From contig CAMORK010000013.1 in NCBI GenBank assembly GCA_946623755.1, positions 1-49,224 of the forward strand: DNA of 49,224 bases, in the 5' to 3' direction. Made by a program: the position numbers and the translations under genes. Shown piece by piece: positions 34,156 to 43,093 of this stretch; position 1 is the first letter of the stretch; every line of letters starts with the position of its first letter. The notes below the pieces were generated by a model. The model did no database searches. It was not told the DNA's origin and saw only the letters and a list, made by a program, of their open reading frames with translations. This stretch comes from an uncultured Butyrivibrio sp. (GTDB lineage Bacteria; Bacillota; Clostridia; Lachnospirales; Lachnospiraceae).

Positions 34156-35604
34156 ATGAATAAATATTTTCTTGCAATTGACATAGGCGCATCCAGCGGA
34201 CGCCACATAATCGGGTGGCTTGAAAACGGGAAGATGCAGCTTAAGGAAATGCACAGATTTGAGAACAGGCAGCTTCTAAGGAACGGGCATCTTGTGTGGG
34301 ATACAGATAATCTTTGGAGCGGGATCATAGACGGACTTAAGGCCTGCAAGGAACAGGGAATGGTACCTGAGGCCATCGGAATCGACACCTGGGGCGTTGA
34401 CTACGTGCTCCTTGATGATGACGGACAGATGCTTGGCGATGCGGTTGCTTACAGGGACCTTCGAACAGAGGGGATTGATAAAGAGGTCTTTTCCCTGATC
34501 AGTGAAAAAGAGCTTTATGAGAGGACAGGAATTCAGAAGCAGCCCTTCAACACGATATACCAGCTGATGGCTCTTAAGAAAGAGAGCCCGGAGCTTTTGG
34601 AGAAGGCTGATGCTCTTTTGATGATGCCGGACTACCTTGGATACAGGCTGACAGGCGTAATGAAGCAGGAATACACCAACGCTACGACATCCAACCTTGT
34701 AAATGCAGAAGGCAAGACCTGGGACATGGAGGTTATCAACAGGCTGGGACTTCCTGAGAAGCTCTTTAATGAGCTTTCGATGCCAGGCACAACGGTCGGT
34801 AATCTGACAAAAGACATACAGGAAGAAGTCGGGTTTGATGCAAAGGTGATCCTTCCCGCAACCCACGACACAGGCTCAGCGTTCCTCGCAGTTCCTGCAA
34901 GAGATGACTCGTCGGTGTTCTTATCAAGCGGAACCTGGAGCCTTTTGGGACTTGAGAATAAAGAGCCAATAACAGGTGAAAATGCAAGACAGTCAAACCT
35001 CACCAACGAGGGCGGAGCCTGGTACAGATACAGATTCCTTAAAAACATCATGGGACTGTGGATCATCCAGTCCATAAGGCGAGAACTCAACGGCACTGAG
35101 TATGTGGAAGGCCGGAAGAGTAAGTATGCGGATGGCAGGAATTACAGCTTTCCGGATCTCATTGAAGAGGCAAGGAAATGTGCGGACTTCGGGGCAGAGA
35201 TAAATGTAAATGATGATGCATTTCTTTCGCCAGAGAGCATGATCGACGCTATCAAAGACCACTGCAAAGAGCATGGACAGCCGGTTCCCGAGAAGGTGGG
35301 AGAAATCATGCAATGTGTCTACCGCGGACTTGCAAAATGCTATGCGGACACCATACGGGAAATTTCCGCAATCACAGGAAAAGAGATAACTTCAGTGAAC
35401 ATAATCGGCGGAGGATGCCAGGATGCCTACCTTAACGAGATGACGGCAAAGGCTACAGGCCTTAGAGTCTATGCCGGACCGGTTGAAGGAACGGCGATCG
35501 GAAATCTTGCCATTTTGATGATCGCATCAGGAGAGCTTACTGATCTTAAGGCAGCGAGAGATGTGATCTATGACAGTTTTGAGATTAAGGAATTCAGAGC
35601 ATAA
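34156..35604 (+). CDS. rhaB: rhamnulokinase
   Basis: Phosphorylates L-rhamnulose to rhamnulose-1-phosphate. The 482-residue FGGY-family kinase has the N-terminal phosphate loop FLAIDIGASSGRH, the segment GIDTWGVDYVLLD and PATHDTGSAFLAVP, all typical of rhamnulokinases. I start at MNKYFLA, where GGAG lies 7 nt upstream; an in-frame ATG at 34138 lacks a site. It is the first gene of rhaB-rhaA-rhaD-fucO and is divergent from the AraC regulator. rhaA follows after 26 bp. Confidence 0.95.
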   Translation: MNKYFLAIDIGASSGRHIIGWLENGKMQLKEMHRFENRQLLRNGHLVWDTDNLWSGIIDGLKACKEQGMVPEAIGIDTWGVDYVLLDDDGQMLGDAVAYRDLRTEGIDKEVFSLISEKELYERTGIQKQPFNTIYQLMALKKESPELLEKADALLMMPDYLGYRLTGVMKQEYTNATTSNLVNAEGKTWDMEVINRLGLPEKLFNELSMPGTTVGNLTKDIQEEVGFDAKVILPATHDTGSAFLAVPARDDSSVFLSSGTWSLLGLENKEPITGENARQSNLTNEGGAWYRYRFLKNIMGLWIIQSIRRELNGTEYVEGRKSKYADGRNYSFPDLIEEARKCADFGAEINVNDDAFLSPESMIDAIKDHCKEHGQPVPEKVGEIMQCVYRGLAKCYADTIREISAITGKEITSVNIIGGGCQDAYLNEMTAKATGLRVYAGPVEGTAIGNLAILMIASGELTDLKAARDVIYDSFEIKEFRA

Positions 35605-35630
35605 AACTATTTAAACGGAGGAAACACGAA

Positions 35631-36893
35631 ATGAGTTACGAACAGGCAAAAGAGAGATACGCTGCAATAGGCGTTGATACAGAAAAAGCGATCGGGAAGC
35701 TTAAAGAGGCTGAGATTGCGCTTCACTGCTGGCAGGGAGATGACGTTAGAGGTTTTGATACAGACCCGAGTAAGCCACTTACCGGCGGAATCCAGACAAC
35801 AGGTAATTATCCCGGAAGGGCAAGAACTCCCGAGGAGCTCATGGCTGATATCGACGAAGTTTTAAAGCTGATTCCCGGACGTGCCAAGATGAATCTGCAC
35901 GCAAGCTATGCGATCTTTGATGATGAGAACGGCGGATGGGTAGACAGAGATAAGCTTGAACCCAAGCACTTCAAGAAGTGGGTGGATTTCTGCAAGGAAA
36001 GAAAGCTCGGCTGCGATTTCAATCCCACATTCTTCTCACACCCTAAATGCGATCCTCTCACTCTTTCTTCTCCCGATGAGGAGACCAGAAAGTTCTGGAT
36101 TGAGCACGGCAAGGCCTGCATCAGGATTTCCAATTACCTGGCTGAGGAGCTTGGCGAGACCTGCGTCATGAACATCTGGACAGGTGACGGCTTCAAGGAC
36201 ATCCCTGCAGACAGAAAGGGACCGAGAGATCGCTACAAGGATTCCATCGAGCAGATCCTCTCAGAGCCCTTCGATTTTAACAAGGTTAAGCCCTGCGTTG
36301 AGTCCAAGGTTTTCGGAATCGGCGTAGAGTCTTATACAGTAGGCAGTGCGGAGTTTACATTGTCTTTTGCAGCAACACATTCAGACAAGTGCATACCACT
36401 TATGGACAACGGACACTACCACCCTACAGAGGTTGTGAGCGACAAGATCCCTGCTCTTCTGTCTTTCTATCCCAACATCGCACTTCACATCACAAGACCT
36501 GTGCGCTGGGATTCTGACCACGTTGTACTCTTTGATGATGAGACAAAAGAGATCGCTAAGGAGATCGTACGCTGTGGCGGCCTCGAGGGAAGAGTATTCA
36601 TGGCACTTGATTACTTTGATGCATCAATCAACAGAATAGGTGCCTGGGCAACAGGCTTTAGGAACACTGAGAAAGCTCTTTTAAATGCTCTGCTGATGCC
36701 TCATGAGGAGCTGAAGAAGCTTCAGGACAATTCACAGTTCACAGAGCTTTTGATCACTCAGGAAGAGCTTAAGACCATGCCATTCGGAGATGTCTGGAAT
36801 GAGTACTGCAGAAGGTGCAATGCTCCCGAGGATGGCAAGTGGTTTTCTGAAGTGGAGAGATACGAGAAGGAAGTTCTCTCAAAGAGAGTTTGA
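35631..36893 (+). CDS. rhaA: L-rhamnose isomerase
   Basis: Converts L-rhamnose to L-rhamnulose with divalent metal. The 420-residue length and the N-terminus IALHCWQGDDVRGF are diagnostic. Downstream, GIQTTGNYPGRARTP, NLHASYA and MDNGHYHPTEVVSDK (metal and substrate contacts) are conserved. GGAGG precedes the ATG. Second gene of the rhamnose operon. Confidence 0.96.
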   Translation: MSYEQAKERYAAIGVDTEKAIGKLKEAEIALHCWQGDDVRGFDTDPSKPLTGGIQTTGNYPGRARTPEELMADIDEVLKLIPGRAKMNLHASYAIFDDENGGWVDRDKLEPKHFKKWVDFCKERKLGCDFNPTFFSHPKCDPLTLSSPDEETRKFWIEHGKACIRISNYLAEELGETCVMNIWTGDGFKDIPADRKGPRDRYKDSIEQILSEPFDFNKVKPCVESKVFGIGVESYTVGSAEFTLSFAATHSDKCIPLMDNGHYHPTEVVSDKIPALLSFYPNIALHITRPVRWDSDHVVLFDDETKEIAKEIVRCGGLEGRVFMALDYFDASINRIGAWATGFRNTEKALLNALLMPHEELKKLQDNSQFTELLITQEELKTMPFGDVWNEYCRRCNAPEDGKWFSEVERYEKEVLSKRV

Positions 36894-36929
36894 ACTTTGA
36901 AAGATAAATGATAGGAGATGAGTATTACG

Positions 36930-37754
36930 ATGAAAGTTTTAGACGCAGAGTTTACACAGGGCTTTATCCGCATGGCAAATGACGGATGGGAGCAGGGATG
37001 GCACGAGAGAAACGGTGGCAACCTCTCCTACAGAATGAAGTCCGAAGAAGTGGATATGGTAAAAGAAGAGTTTTCTACAGGAGACTGGAGAGAGATCGGA
37101 ACATGCGTACCTGATCTTGCAGGTGAGTTCTTCATGGTGACAGGTTCCGGTAAGTTTTTCAGAAATGTTATCATCAAGCCCGCTGAAAGTTTTGGTATAA
37201 TAGAGATTGATGAAAAGGGCGAGAATTACCGCATTATGTGGGGCCTTGAGGGCGGCGCAAGACCTACCTCAGAGCTTCCTTCACACCTTATGAACCACGA
37301 GGTTAAAAAGCGTGTTACAGACGGGAAGTACAGGGTTATTTACCACGCCCACACCACAAATGTTATCGCACTGACCTTTGTGCTGCCATTAACCGATGAG
37401 GTTTTCACAAGAGAGCTCTGGGAGATGGCAACGGAGTGTCCTGTTGTATTTCCTGACGGAATCGGCGTTGTGCCCTGGATGGTTCCCGGCGGAAGAGAGA
37501 TCGCCGTAGAGACCAGCAAGCTCATGGAGAAATATGATGTTGCAATCTGGGCTCATCACGGAATGTTTGCAGCAGGTGAGGACTTTGACCTGACCTTCGG
37601 TCTTATGCACACAGTCGAGAAGTCAGCAGAGATCCTGGTTAAGACTCTTTCCATGACAAACGCCAAGAGACAGACCATCACACCTGATGATTTCAGACAT
37701 CTGGCTAAGGACTTTAAGGTTACACTTCCTGAGAAGTTCCTTTTCGAAAAATAA
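36930..37754 (+). CDS. rhaD: rhamnulose-1-phosphate aldolase
   Basis: Class II, zinc-dependent cleavage of rhamnulose-1-phosphate to dihydroxyacetone phosphate and L-lactaldehyde. About 274 residues, with WEQGWHERNGGNLSYRM at the N-terminus, the zinc-ligand pair in YHAHTTNVIALT and the later WAHHGMFAAG histidine. Two ATGs are possible: at 36918 AGGAG touches the start with no spacing, and at 36930 it lies 12 nt away. I prefer 36930 with modest confidence. A REP-like element overlaps the stop codon and lies before fucO. Confidence 0.95.
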   Translation: MKVLDAEFTQGFIRMANDGWEQGWHERNGGNLSYRMKSEEVDMVKEEFSTGDWREIGTCVPDLAGEFFMVTGSGKFFRNVIIKPAESFGIIEIDEKGENYRIMWGLEGGARPTSELPSHLMNHEVKKRVTDGKYRVIYHAHTTNVIALTFVLPLTDEVFTRELWEMATECPVVFPDGIGVVPWMVPGGREIAVETSKLMEKYDVAIWAHHGMFAAGEDFDLTFGLMHTVEKSAEILVKTLSMTNAKRQTITPDDFRHLAKDFKVTLPEKFLFEK

Positions 37755-37785
37755 TGGTACCCAGGGACTGAGTCAAGGGACCATT
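37753..37785. repeat. REP-like palindrome inside the rhamnose operon
   Basis: AATGGTACCC, then AGGGACTGAGTC, then AAGGGACCATT: the dispersed family in inverted orientation. It begins within the rhaD stop codon and lies between rhaD and fucO, both on the plus strand. Here it is intercistronic, not between convergent genes, so a strict terminator role would cut fucO off. Confidence 0.8.
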
Positions 37786-37819
37786 AATATAAATAATTCA
37801 CAAGAAGGAGGGTTTCAAA

Positions 37820-38965
37820 ATGGCAGATCGTATTGTTTTAAACACCGTGTCTTATCACGGAGCTGGGGCAATCAAGGAGATAGTAGGAATTGCTCAGCAG
37901 AAAGGATTTAAGCATGTATTCGTTGCATCAGATCCTGACCTTATCAAGTTTGGGGTAACAGCTAAGGTTACAGATCTTTTGGACGAGGCAAAGATTCCTT
38001 ACACCATCTACTCCAACATCAAGCCCAATCCCACAATTGAGAACGTTCAGAGTGGTGTTAAGGCATTCAAGGAGTGCGGCGCTGATTCAATCATCACCAT
38101 CGGTGGCGGATCCTCAATGGATACAGCCAAGGCTATCGGTATCATCATCACAAACCCTGAGTTTGAGGATGTAAGAAGCCTTGAGGGAGTTGCTCCTACC
38201 AAGAACCATGCGGTTCCTACAATCGCAGTTCCCACAACAGCCGGAACAGCAGCTGAGGTTACAATCAACTACGTTATCACAGATGTTGAGAAGAAGCGTA
38301 AATTCGTTTGCGTAGACACCAACGATATCCCTGAAGTTGCTATCGTTGATCCGGATATGATGAGCTCAATGCCTAAGGGCCTTACAGCTTCAACAGGTAT
38401 GGATGCACTTACACATGCTATCGAGGGCTACACAACAAGAGGTGCATGGGAACTTACAGATATGTTCCACTTAGAGGCAATCAAGCTCATTGGCGCAAAT
38501 CTTCGTGATGCGGTTGAGAACAAGCCTGAGGGAAGAAAAGGAATGGCTATGGCTCAGTACATCGCAGGAATGGGCTTCTCAAATGTAGGTCTTGGAATTG
38601 ACCACGCTATGGCACACACTCTTTCAGCATACTATGACACACCTCACGGTGTTGCATGTGCTATGTTCCTTCCAATCTCAATGGAATTCAACCGCGACTA
38701 CACAGGCGAGAAGTACAGAGAGATTGCAAGAGTTCTCGGCGTTAAGGGTGTTGACGAGATGAGCCAGGAAGAGTACCGCGATGCAGCAATTAACGCTGTT
38801 AAGCAGCTCTCCAAGGACGTTGGAATTCCTGAGAAGAACGAGAAAATCAAGGAAGAAGACCTTGACCAGCTCGCAACAGATGCTCTTGCAGATGCTTGCT
38901 ATCCCGGCAACCCCAGAGAGGCTACCAAAGAGCAGGTTATCGAGATGTTCAGAATGCTTATGTAA
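37820..38965 (+). CDS. fucO: lactaldehyde reductase (1,2-propanediol oxidoreductase)
   Basis: Iron-dependent group III alcohol dehydrogenase of 381 residues that reduces lactaldehyde from RhaD to 1,2-propanediol, re-oxidising NADH. The nucleotide-binding GGGSSMDTAKAIGI, PTTAGTAAEVT and metal-ligand segments GMDALTHAIEGY, DHAMAHTLSAYYDTPHGVA are clear. AAGGAGG precedes the ATG. No propanediol dehydratase or microcompartment genes are in the window, so propanediol is probably exported. A terminator follows. Confidence 0.94.
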   Translation: MADRIVLNTVSYHGAGAIKEIVGIAQQKGFKHVFVASDPDLIKFGVTAKVTDLLDEAKIPYTIYSNIKPNPTIENVQSGVKAFKECGADSIITIGGGSSMDTAKAIGIIITNPEFEDVRSLEGVAPTKNHAVPTIAVPTTAGTAAEVTINYVITDVEKKRKFVCVDTNDIPEVAIVDPDMMSSMPKGLTASTGMDALTHAIEGYTTRGAWELTDMFHLEAIKLIGANLRDAVENKPEGRKGMAMAQYIAGMGFSNVGLGIDHAMAHTLSAYYDTPHGVACAMFLPISMEFNRDYTGEKYREIARVLGVKGVDEMSQEEYRDAAINAVKQLSKDVGIPEKNEKIKEEDLDQLATDALADACYPGNPREATKEQVIEMFRMLM

Positions 38966-39006
38966 TGCAGATTGCTGCTTAGTCAATATTGTATGATACA
39001 GAGTCA

Positions 39007-39044
39007 AAAGAGGATGTTGGAATTTGTTCCTTCATCCTCTTTTT
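39007..39044 (+). terminator. rho-independent terminator of rhamnose operon
   Basis: AAAAGAGGATG (39007-39017) pairs perfectly with CATCCTCTTTT (39033-39043), with a 15-nt loop and a further T. Confidence 0.8.
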
Positions 39045-39049
39045 GTTGA

Positions 39050-39085
39050 GACAGAGTTGTAGACGGAATTGTAGACAGAGTTGTA
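39050..39085. repeat. three tandem 12-bp repeats
   Basis: GACAGAGTTGTA, GACGGAATTGTA and GACAGAGTTGTA stand head to tail (39050-39061, 39062-39073, 39074-39085). The middle copy differs at two positions. They lie directly after the terminator; purpose unknown. Confidence 0.7.
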
Positions 39086-39413
39086 GCGCGGCTATAGAAG
39101 GAGTCCGTTTCGGCCTGAAATTGCCTGATTGGATGATTAGGCCGACTTTTATCAGCCAAAATTATCAATATTTCGTTGATTTAGGGGTGTTGGATGCTTT
39201 AATATCATAAATATAAGGGCTACAGACAAGCTGATCTTGTGATATGATGTGTTTTTTAAGGAAATTATCGGACTGATCAAACTTGTTGTAATACTCAGGC
39301 CGATTGCACTATATCGCTGAGATGATAATCGAATATTTCGCAGGCAATTTGATTAAAGATGAGCGAGTAAGTACACTGCTATCACTTTACAGATGAATCG
39401 GAGGATAATAGCC

Positions 39414-41498
39414 ATGCACATCTTCAATAAGCATTTAAGATATGTCTTTATAGCACTTGTTCTGTGCTGCGTTTTTCCGGCCGGAGGTTGCAGCAAAAAT
39501 GTGGGCACTAAGGGCGGTACTGATATGAATACAGAGCAGACACCGGATGCTGTCAATGATAAGGCTACTGCTGCAGAAGAAATTACATCAGTCTTACCGG
39601 AAGAAGCTGCCTTTGGGGAAATAGACGAGGTTATCTCAAACATGTCCATGGATGAAAAGATTTCGCAGTTGATAATCCCTGCAATCCGCACCTGGAACGA
39701 AGAAAATGTTACAGACATAAACGCCGCTGCGGAGCTAAAAGAGGTCCTGAGAAGACATCAGTACGGTGGGATCATTCTCTTTGGCTCCAATATCACAGGA
39801 GCTGAGCAGGCTGCAAGACTTGTAAATGATCTTCAGCAAAACAATATGCAGATAGAAGGCGCATCATGCCACATTCCATATCTGATGCCCATCGATGAAG
39901 AGGGCGGAATCGTGATCAGACTAAACACGGGAACCAGAATGATCGGAAACATGGCAATCGGAGCAACGCCTGATCCTGTAAAAAACGCAGAGCTCACAGG
40001 CAGCATCCTTGGAGAAGAGATGGCTGCGATTGGCTTTAATACTGACTTTGCACCGGTAATAGATGTGAACAGTAATCCGGCGAACCCTGTCATAGGAACA
40101 AGGTCTTTTTCCGATGATCCCGAAATCGTGGCAAGTCTTGGAACGGCTTATTCAGAGGGACTTGCTGAGCATAACATAATCGCTACATACAAGCATTTCC
40201 CCGGACACGGAGACACATCTGTAGACAGCCACATAGGGACGCCTTCTGTGGAAAAGACCTATGAAGAGCTTTTACAAAACGAGCTTGTGCCTTTCAAAAA
40301 AGCAATTGAGGATGGCGCGGACATGATAATGACGGCACATATAACCTATCCGCTTATTGATGAGGAAAAGACCTTTGGCGATGGGATGACAAAGGGATTT
40401 TTTCCGGCCACCATGTCGGAAAAGATGATCGGTGACATTCTTCGTACTGATCTTGGATATGACGGCGTAGTTGTGACAGATGCCCTTGAGATGGAGGCTA
40501 TCGCCGCAGCAGGCCTTGTACCGGGAGAAGCAAATTCGGCTGAGTATGGAGTTGGAATCGCCCGGGAAGTTATAAATGCAGGAGTTGACATACTTCTGCT
40601 TCCCCTTGATATTACGTCTCCTGAGGCTGCAGACTATTACGATGAGTATATTGCCGGAATTGCAGAAAAGGTCGAGACCGGTGAAATCAGAAGCGAGAGA
40701 ATAGATGAGAGTGTAAGGCGCATCCTTAGACTTAAGGCAAAGTACGGCATTTTCAATCCGGAGGGGGCGCAGAAAGATACTTTACTGATTGATGAGAGAG
40801 TCAAAACGTGCAAAGAGACTGTCGGCTCTTACGAGCATCATGAAAAAGAGATGGAGATGGCGCGGGAAGCTGTCACTGTAGTTAAGAATGACAAAGGTGC
40901 TCTGCCGATCAAGGATGAAACAAAGAAAGTTGTGATTCTGGGCCGCATGTCAGGGAATGCCACGGCCATAAACTATGCCCTTTCTGAGCTGCAAAAGAGT
41001 GCTGATATTGAATACTACTATGACTCCTCTGCGGAGGTAAAGCTCCATTATACTGATGAAATAAAACAAAAGATAGCTACTGCGGATTACGTCCTGGCAT
41101 TTTCTTACGCATCCGGCAGCAGCGCACTTGATAAGGAAAACCCTCAGTTTATTGCACTGCATGAAGCTATATCAGACACTCATAAAGCCGGAGGTAAGTT
41201 TGTTTTAATAAGTGAGAATCTGCCCTATGATGCAGCCATTTATCAGGATGCCGACGCCATTGTTTTGGCATATCTCGGCTCCGGCCTTAACATAGACCCG
41301 ACAAAAAACAAAGAAAGCTCCACCGGAATGAGCGCCAGAAACGCCAACGTGGTGGCTGCCATCGAGACAATCTTTGGGGCCAATACGCCGAAGGGCCGCC
41401 TTCCTGTCAATATTCCTGTTGTCGAGGAAGCGGAAGACGGCACCCTTAAGTATGGCAGTGAATTTCTGTATAAAAGAGGCTTCGGCCTGACATATTAA
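39414..41498 (+). CDS. GH3 lipoprotein, NagZ-like beta-N-acetylhexosaminidase
   Basis: A 694-residue surface enzyme. The signal peptide ends at a lipobox (PAGGC, C26), followed by a Thr/Glu-rich linker. The GH3 barrel carries KHFPGHGDTSVDSH (from K260), whose D271-x-H273 pair is the NagZ-type acid/base, and nucleophile D356 in VVTDALEMEA. A C-terminal alpha/beta domain follows (about 480-690). I start at MHIFNKH because GGAGG lies upstream; an ATG 21 bp earlier has no site. Likely releases beta-linked N-acetylglucosamine from glycans or cell-wall fragments outside the membrane. Stop codon overlaps a REP-like element. Confidence 0.92.
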   Translation: MHIFNKHLRYVFIALVLCCVFPAGGCSKNVGTKGGTDMNTEQTPDAVNDKATAAEEITSVLPEEAAFGEIDEVISNMSMDEKISQLIIPAIRTWNEENVTDINAAAELKEVLRRHQYGGIILFGSNITGAEQAARLVNDLQQNNMQIEGASCHIPYLMPIDEEGGIVIRLNTGTRMIGNMAIGATPDPVKNAELTGSILGEEMAAIGFNTDFAPVIDVNSNPANPVIGTRSFSDDPEIVASLGTAYSEGLAEHNIIATYKHFPGHGDTSVDSHIGTPSVEKTYEELLQNELVPFKKAIEDGADMIMTAHITYPLIDEEKTFGDGMTKGFFPATMSEKMIGDILRTDLGYDGVVVTDALEMEAIAAAGLVPGEANSAEYGVGIAREVINAGVDILLLPLDITSPEAADYYDEYIAGIAEKVETGEIRSERIDESVRRILRLKAKYGIFNPEGAQKDTLLIDERVKTCKETVGSYEHHEKEMEMAREAVTVVKNDKGALPIKDETKKVVILGRMSGNATAINYALSELQKSADIEYYYDSSAEVKLHYTDEIKQKIATADYVLAFSYASGSSALDKENPQFIALHEAISDTHKAGGKFVLISENLPYDAAIYQDADAIVLAYLGSGLNIDPTKNKESSTGMSARNANVVAAIETIFGANTPKGRLPVNIPVVEEAEDGTLKYGSEFLYKRGFGLTY

Positions 41499-41530
41499 TG
41501 AACCCCTGACTTAAGTCCCCGGGGACCATT
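41497..41530. repeat. REP-like element bridging convergent stop codons
   Basis: AATGAACCCCTGACTTAAGT then CCCCGGGGACCATT, a diverged member of the dispersed family. Its left end shares the stop codon of the GH3 lipoprotein gene, and its right end shares the stop codon of the minus-strand MFS gene (complement of 41529-41531). Confidence 0.75.
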
Positions 41531-42920
41531 ATTTGTATGTGTCTGCAGTAATATTATCCAGGTCGGCGTCCTTAGTCTCTTTTACCTTAACAAGTAAAAT
41601 TACAAGGCTGAGCAGCATGAACGGCAGACAGATTATCATGAAAAGAATGTCCATAGGCAGGAAGTTCTGGCAAACAATAAAGATGGCCTGTCCAAGGAAC
41701 ATTCCGGCTCCGATGAGAACGGAGATGGTACCCATAACTGAGGAGCGCATACCTGAGGGAGTTGATTCTGCAGGCATTGTCAGGATAAGCGTATCGGACA
41801 TGGACCAGAGACCGCCGATTGAGCAGCCGTAGGCAATTCCCGCGGCGACAGGGCCAAAGCCAAGTCTGCAGGAGAGGACAAATGCCAGGAGCCCTGCAAT
41901 GGTAAGTCCGCCTAAGATCAGGCACACCTTTTTACGTCCGAGCTTATCGGAAAAGAATCCGCTGAGTATTGTCACAAGTCCGTTGAAGATGGGATAAATA
42001 ACCAGCGCCGTTGCCACCATATCTGTGGACATGGCACCTTCCAAAACCGTTGCATAATATGATGTGTAGAAAGTTGTTGCAAAAAAGATAAAGCCTGCGA
42101 TCAGGATCCATCTGAGCTGTCTGTTGGTAAAGATGAAGCGGATTGCTTTGAAGACACCGCCTTCTTCAGATGTACCGTTTGCCTGATCCTCTTTTTTCTT
42201 CTGCTCGCGTTCTGCATCTGTCAGAGACAGATACCCGATTCGCTGCTCCACAAATACCGGAGTCTCGCGCATAAAGAAATATGAAAGAAAGCCAATGACC
42301 AGAGCAGATACCACCGGAATAAGATATACCAAACGCCAGCTTGAAGGAATATTTTCCCGAAGGAACATCCGTGAGAACACGCCGATTAGTGATACGCTCA
42401 CAAGCGCAATTCCCTTAGCGATGAAGCTGTAGGTAGCTCTTTTTTCCTTGGGCGCAGTCTCCATGATGTATAGAACCTGCATGTCATTTGGTGTAAAGAA
42501 CATCATAAACAGCATTCCCAGTATGTACCAGACCACGTTCTGTGCGGTCATGACAATGCACATTCCAAGCCCCATTCCAATTGTGTTTAGCATTAAAAAG
42601 AGCTTTCGGCCGTACTTGTCAGACAGTGCCTTGTAGAACGGAGTGATGATGAGAAGCAGGTTTGAAAAGACCTGGATTGGAGCCACAACGTTAAACGCAC
42701 TTGTGTACTCCGGTGAATTGACGTTTCTTGAAGTGATGTTAAAAAGATCGAATAACACGTAAGGCTGCATTGCAGCATTCATGTTAGAGGTGATCTCATC
42801 TACGATGTAAATAATAGTGAGAACCACCATGGCCAGTCCGATGTAATGGAGTGGCTTTTTTCTTGCTGCCTCAGCCTTTAGCTTTGACAGCTGCTTTTGT
42901 TCTTTTTCGTTATTTGCCAT
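41529..42920 (-). CDS. MFS transporter (sugar-porter-like)
   Basis: A 463-residue membrane protein with about 12 helices. The first loop ALSDKYGRKLFLML and the seventh-eighth loop FFSDKLGRKKVCLI are the paired MFS signature, and the cytoplasmic ETPVFVEQR follows helix 6 as in sugar porters. AGGGGAAA precedes the ATG. It stands alone, convergent with the GH3 lipoprotein and divergent from the beta-helix lipoprotein. Cargo cannot be read; uptake of a sugar released by the GH3 enzyme is a possibility. Confidence 0.9.
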   Translation of the reverse strand: MANNEKEQKQLSKLKAEAARKKPLHYIGLAMVVLTIIYIVDEITSNMNAAMQPYVLFDLFNITSRNVNSPEYTSAFNVVAPIQVFSNLLLIITPFYKALSDKYGRKLFLMLNTIGMGLGMCIVMTAQNVVWYILGMLFMMFFTPNDMQVLYIMETAPKEKRATYSFIAKGIALVSVSLIGVFSRMFLRENIPSSWRLVYLIPVVSALVIGFLSYFFMRETPVFVEQRIGYLSLTDAEREQKKKEDQANGTSEEGGVFKAIRFIFTNRQLRWILIAGFIFFATTFYTSYYATVLEGAMSTDMVATALVIYPIFNGLVTILSGFFSDKLGRKKVCLILGGLTIAGLLAFVLSCRLGFGPVAAGIAYGCSIGGLWSMSDTLILTMPAESTPSGMRSSVMGTISVLIGAGMFLGQAIFIVCQNFLPMDILFMIICLPFMLLSLVILLVKVKETKDADLDNITADTYK

Positions 42921-43093
42921 AAGTTTCCCCTTCCCCCTTTTGGCGGTTTTTCCGCCTATTACTATTATATTCTTTTTTGAAAAAACAGGAACTGAAAAAA
43001 TTTTTTAAGTTTCTTTTAGGTTCGGGTGTGATAATGCATACAAGATCAAATACAACATGTTTTTACATGGATGAATAAACAAGGAGATTTGAC

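Larger units (their letters stand above)
38966..39413. other. 448-bp intergenic region without a supported gene
   Basis: Holds the fucO terminator, a triple 12-bp tandem repeat and an AT-rich stretch upstream of the GH3 lipoprotein gene. TTGTAA (39286-39291) and TATATC (39310-39315) at 18-bp spacing are a weak promoter candidate. A 73-codon frame across 38989-39210 has no ribosome binding site and runs through the terminator and repeats, so I do not call it. Confidence 0.6.

Noticed and set aside
38989..39210. 73-codon plus-strand frame in the long intergenic gap
   Set aside because: Runs through a terminator and a tandem repeat, with no ribosome binding site.
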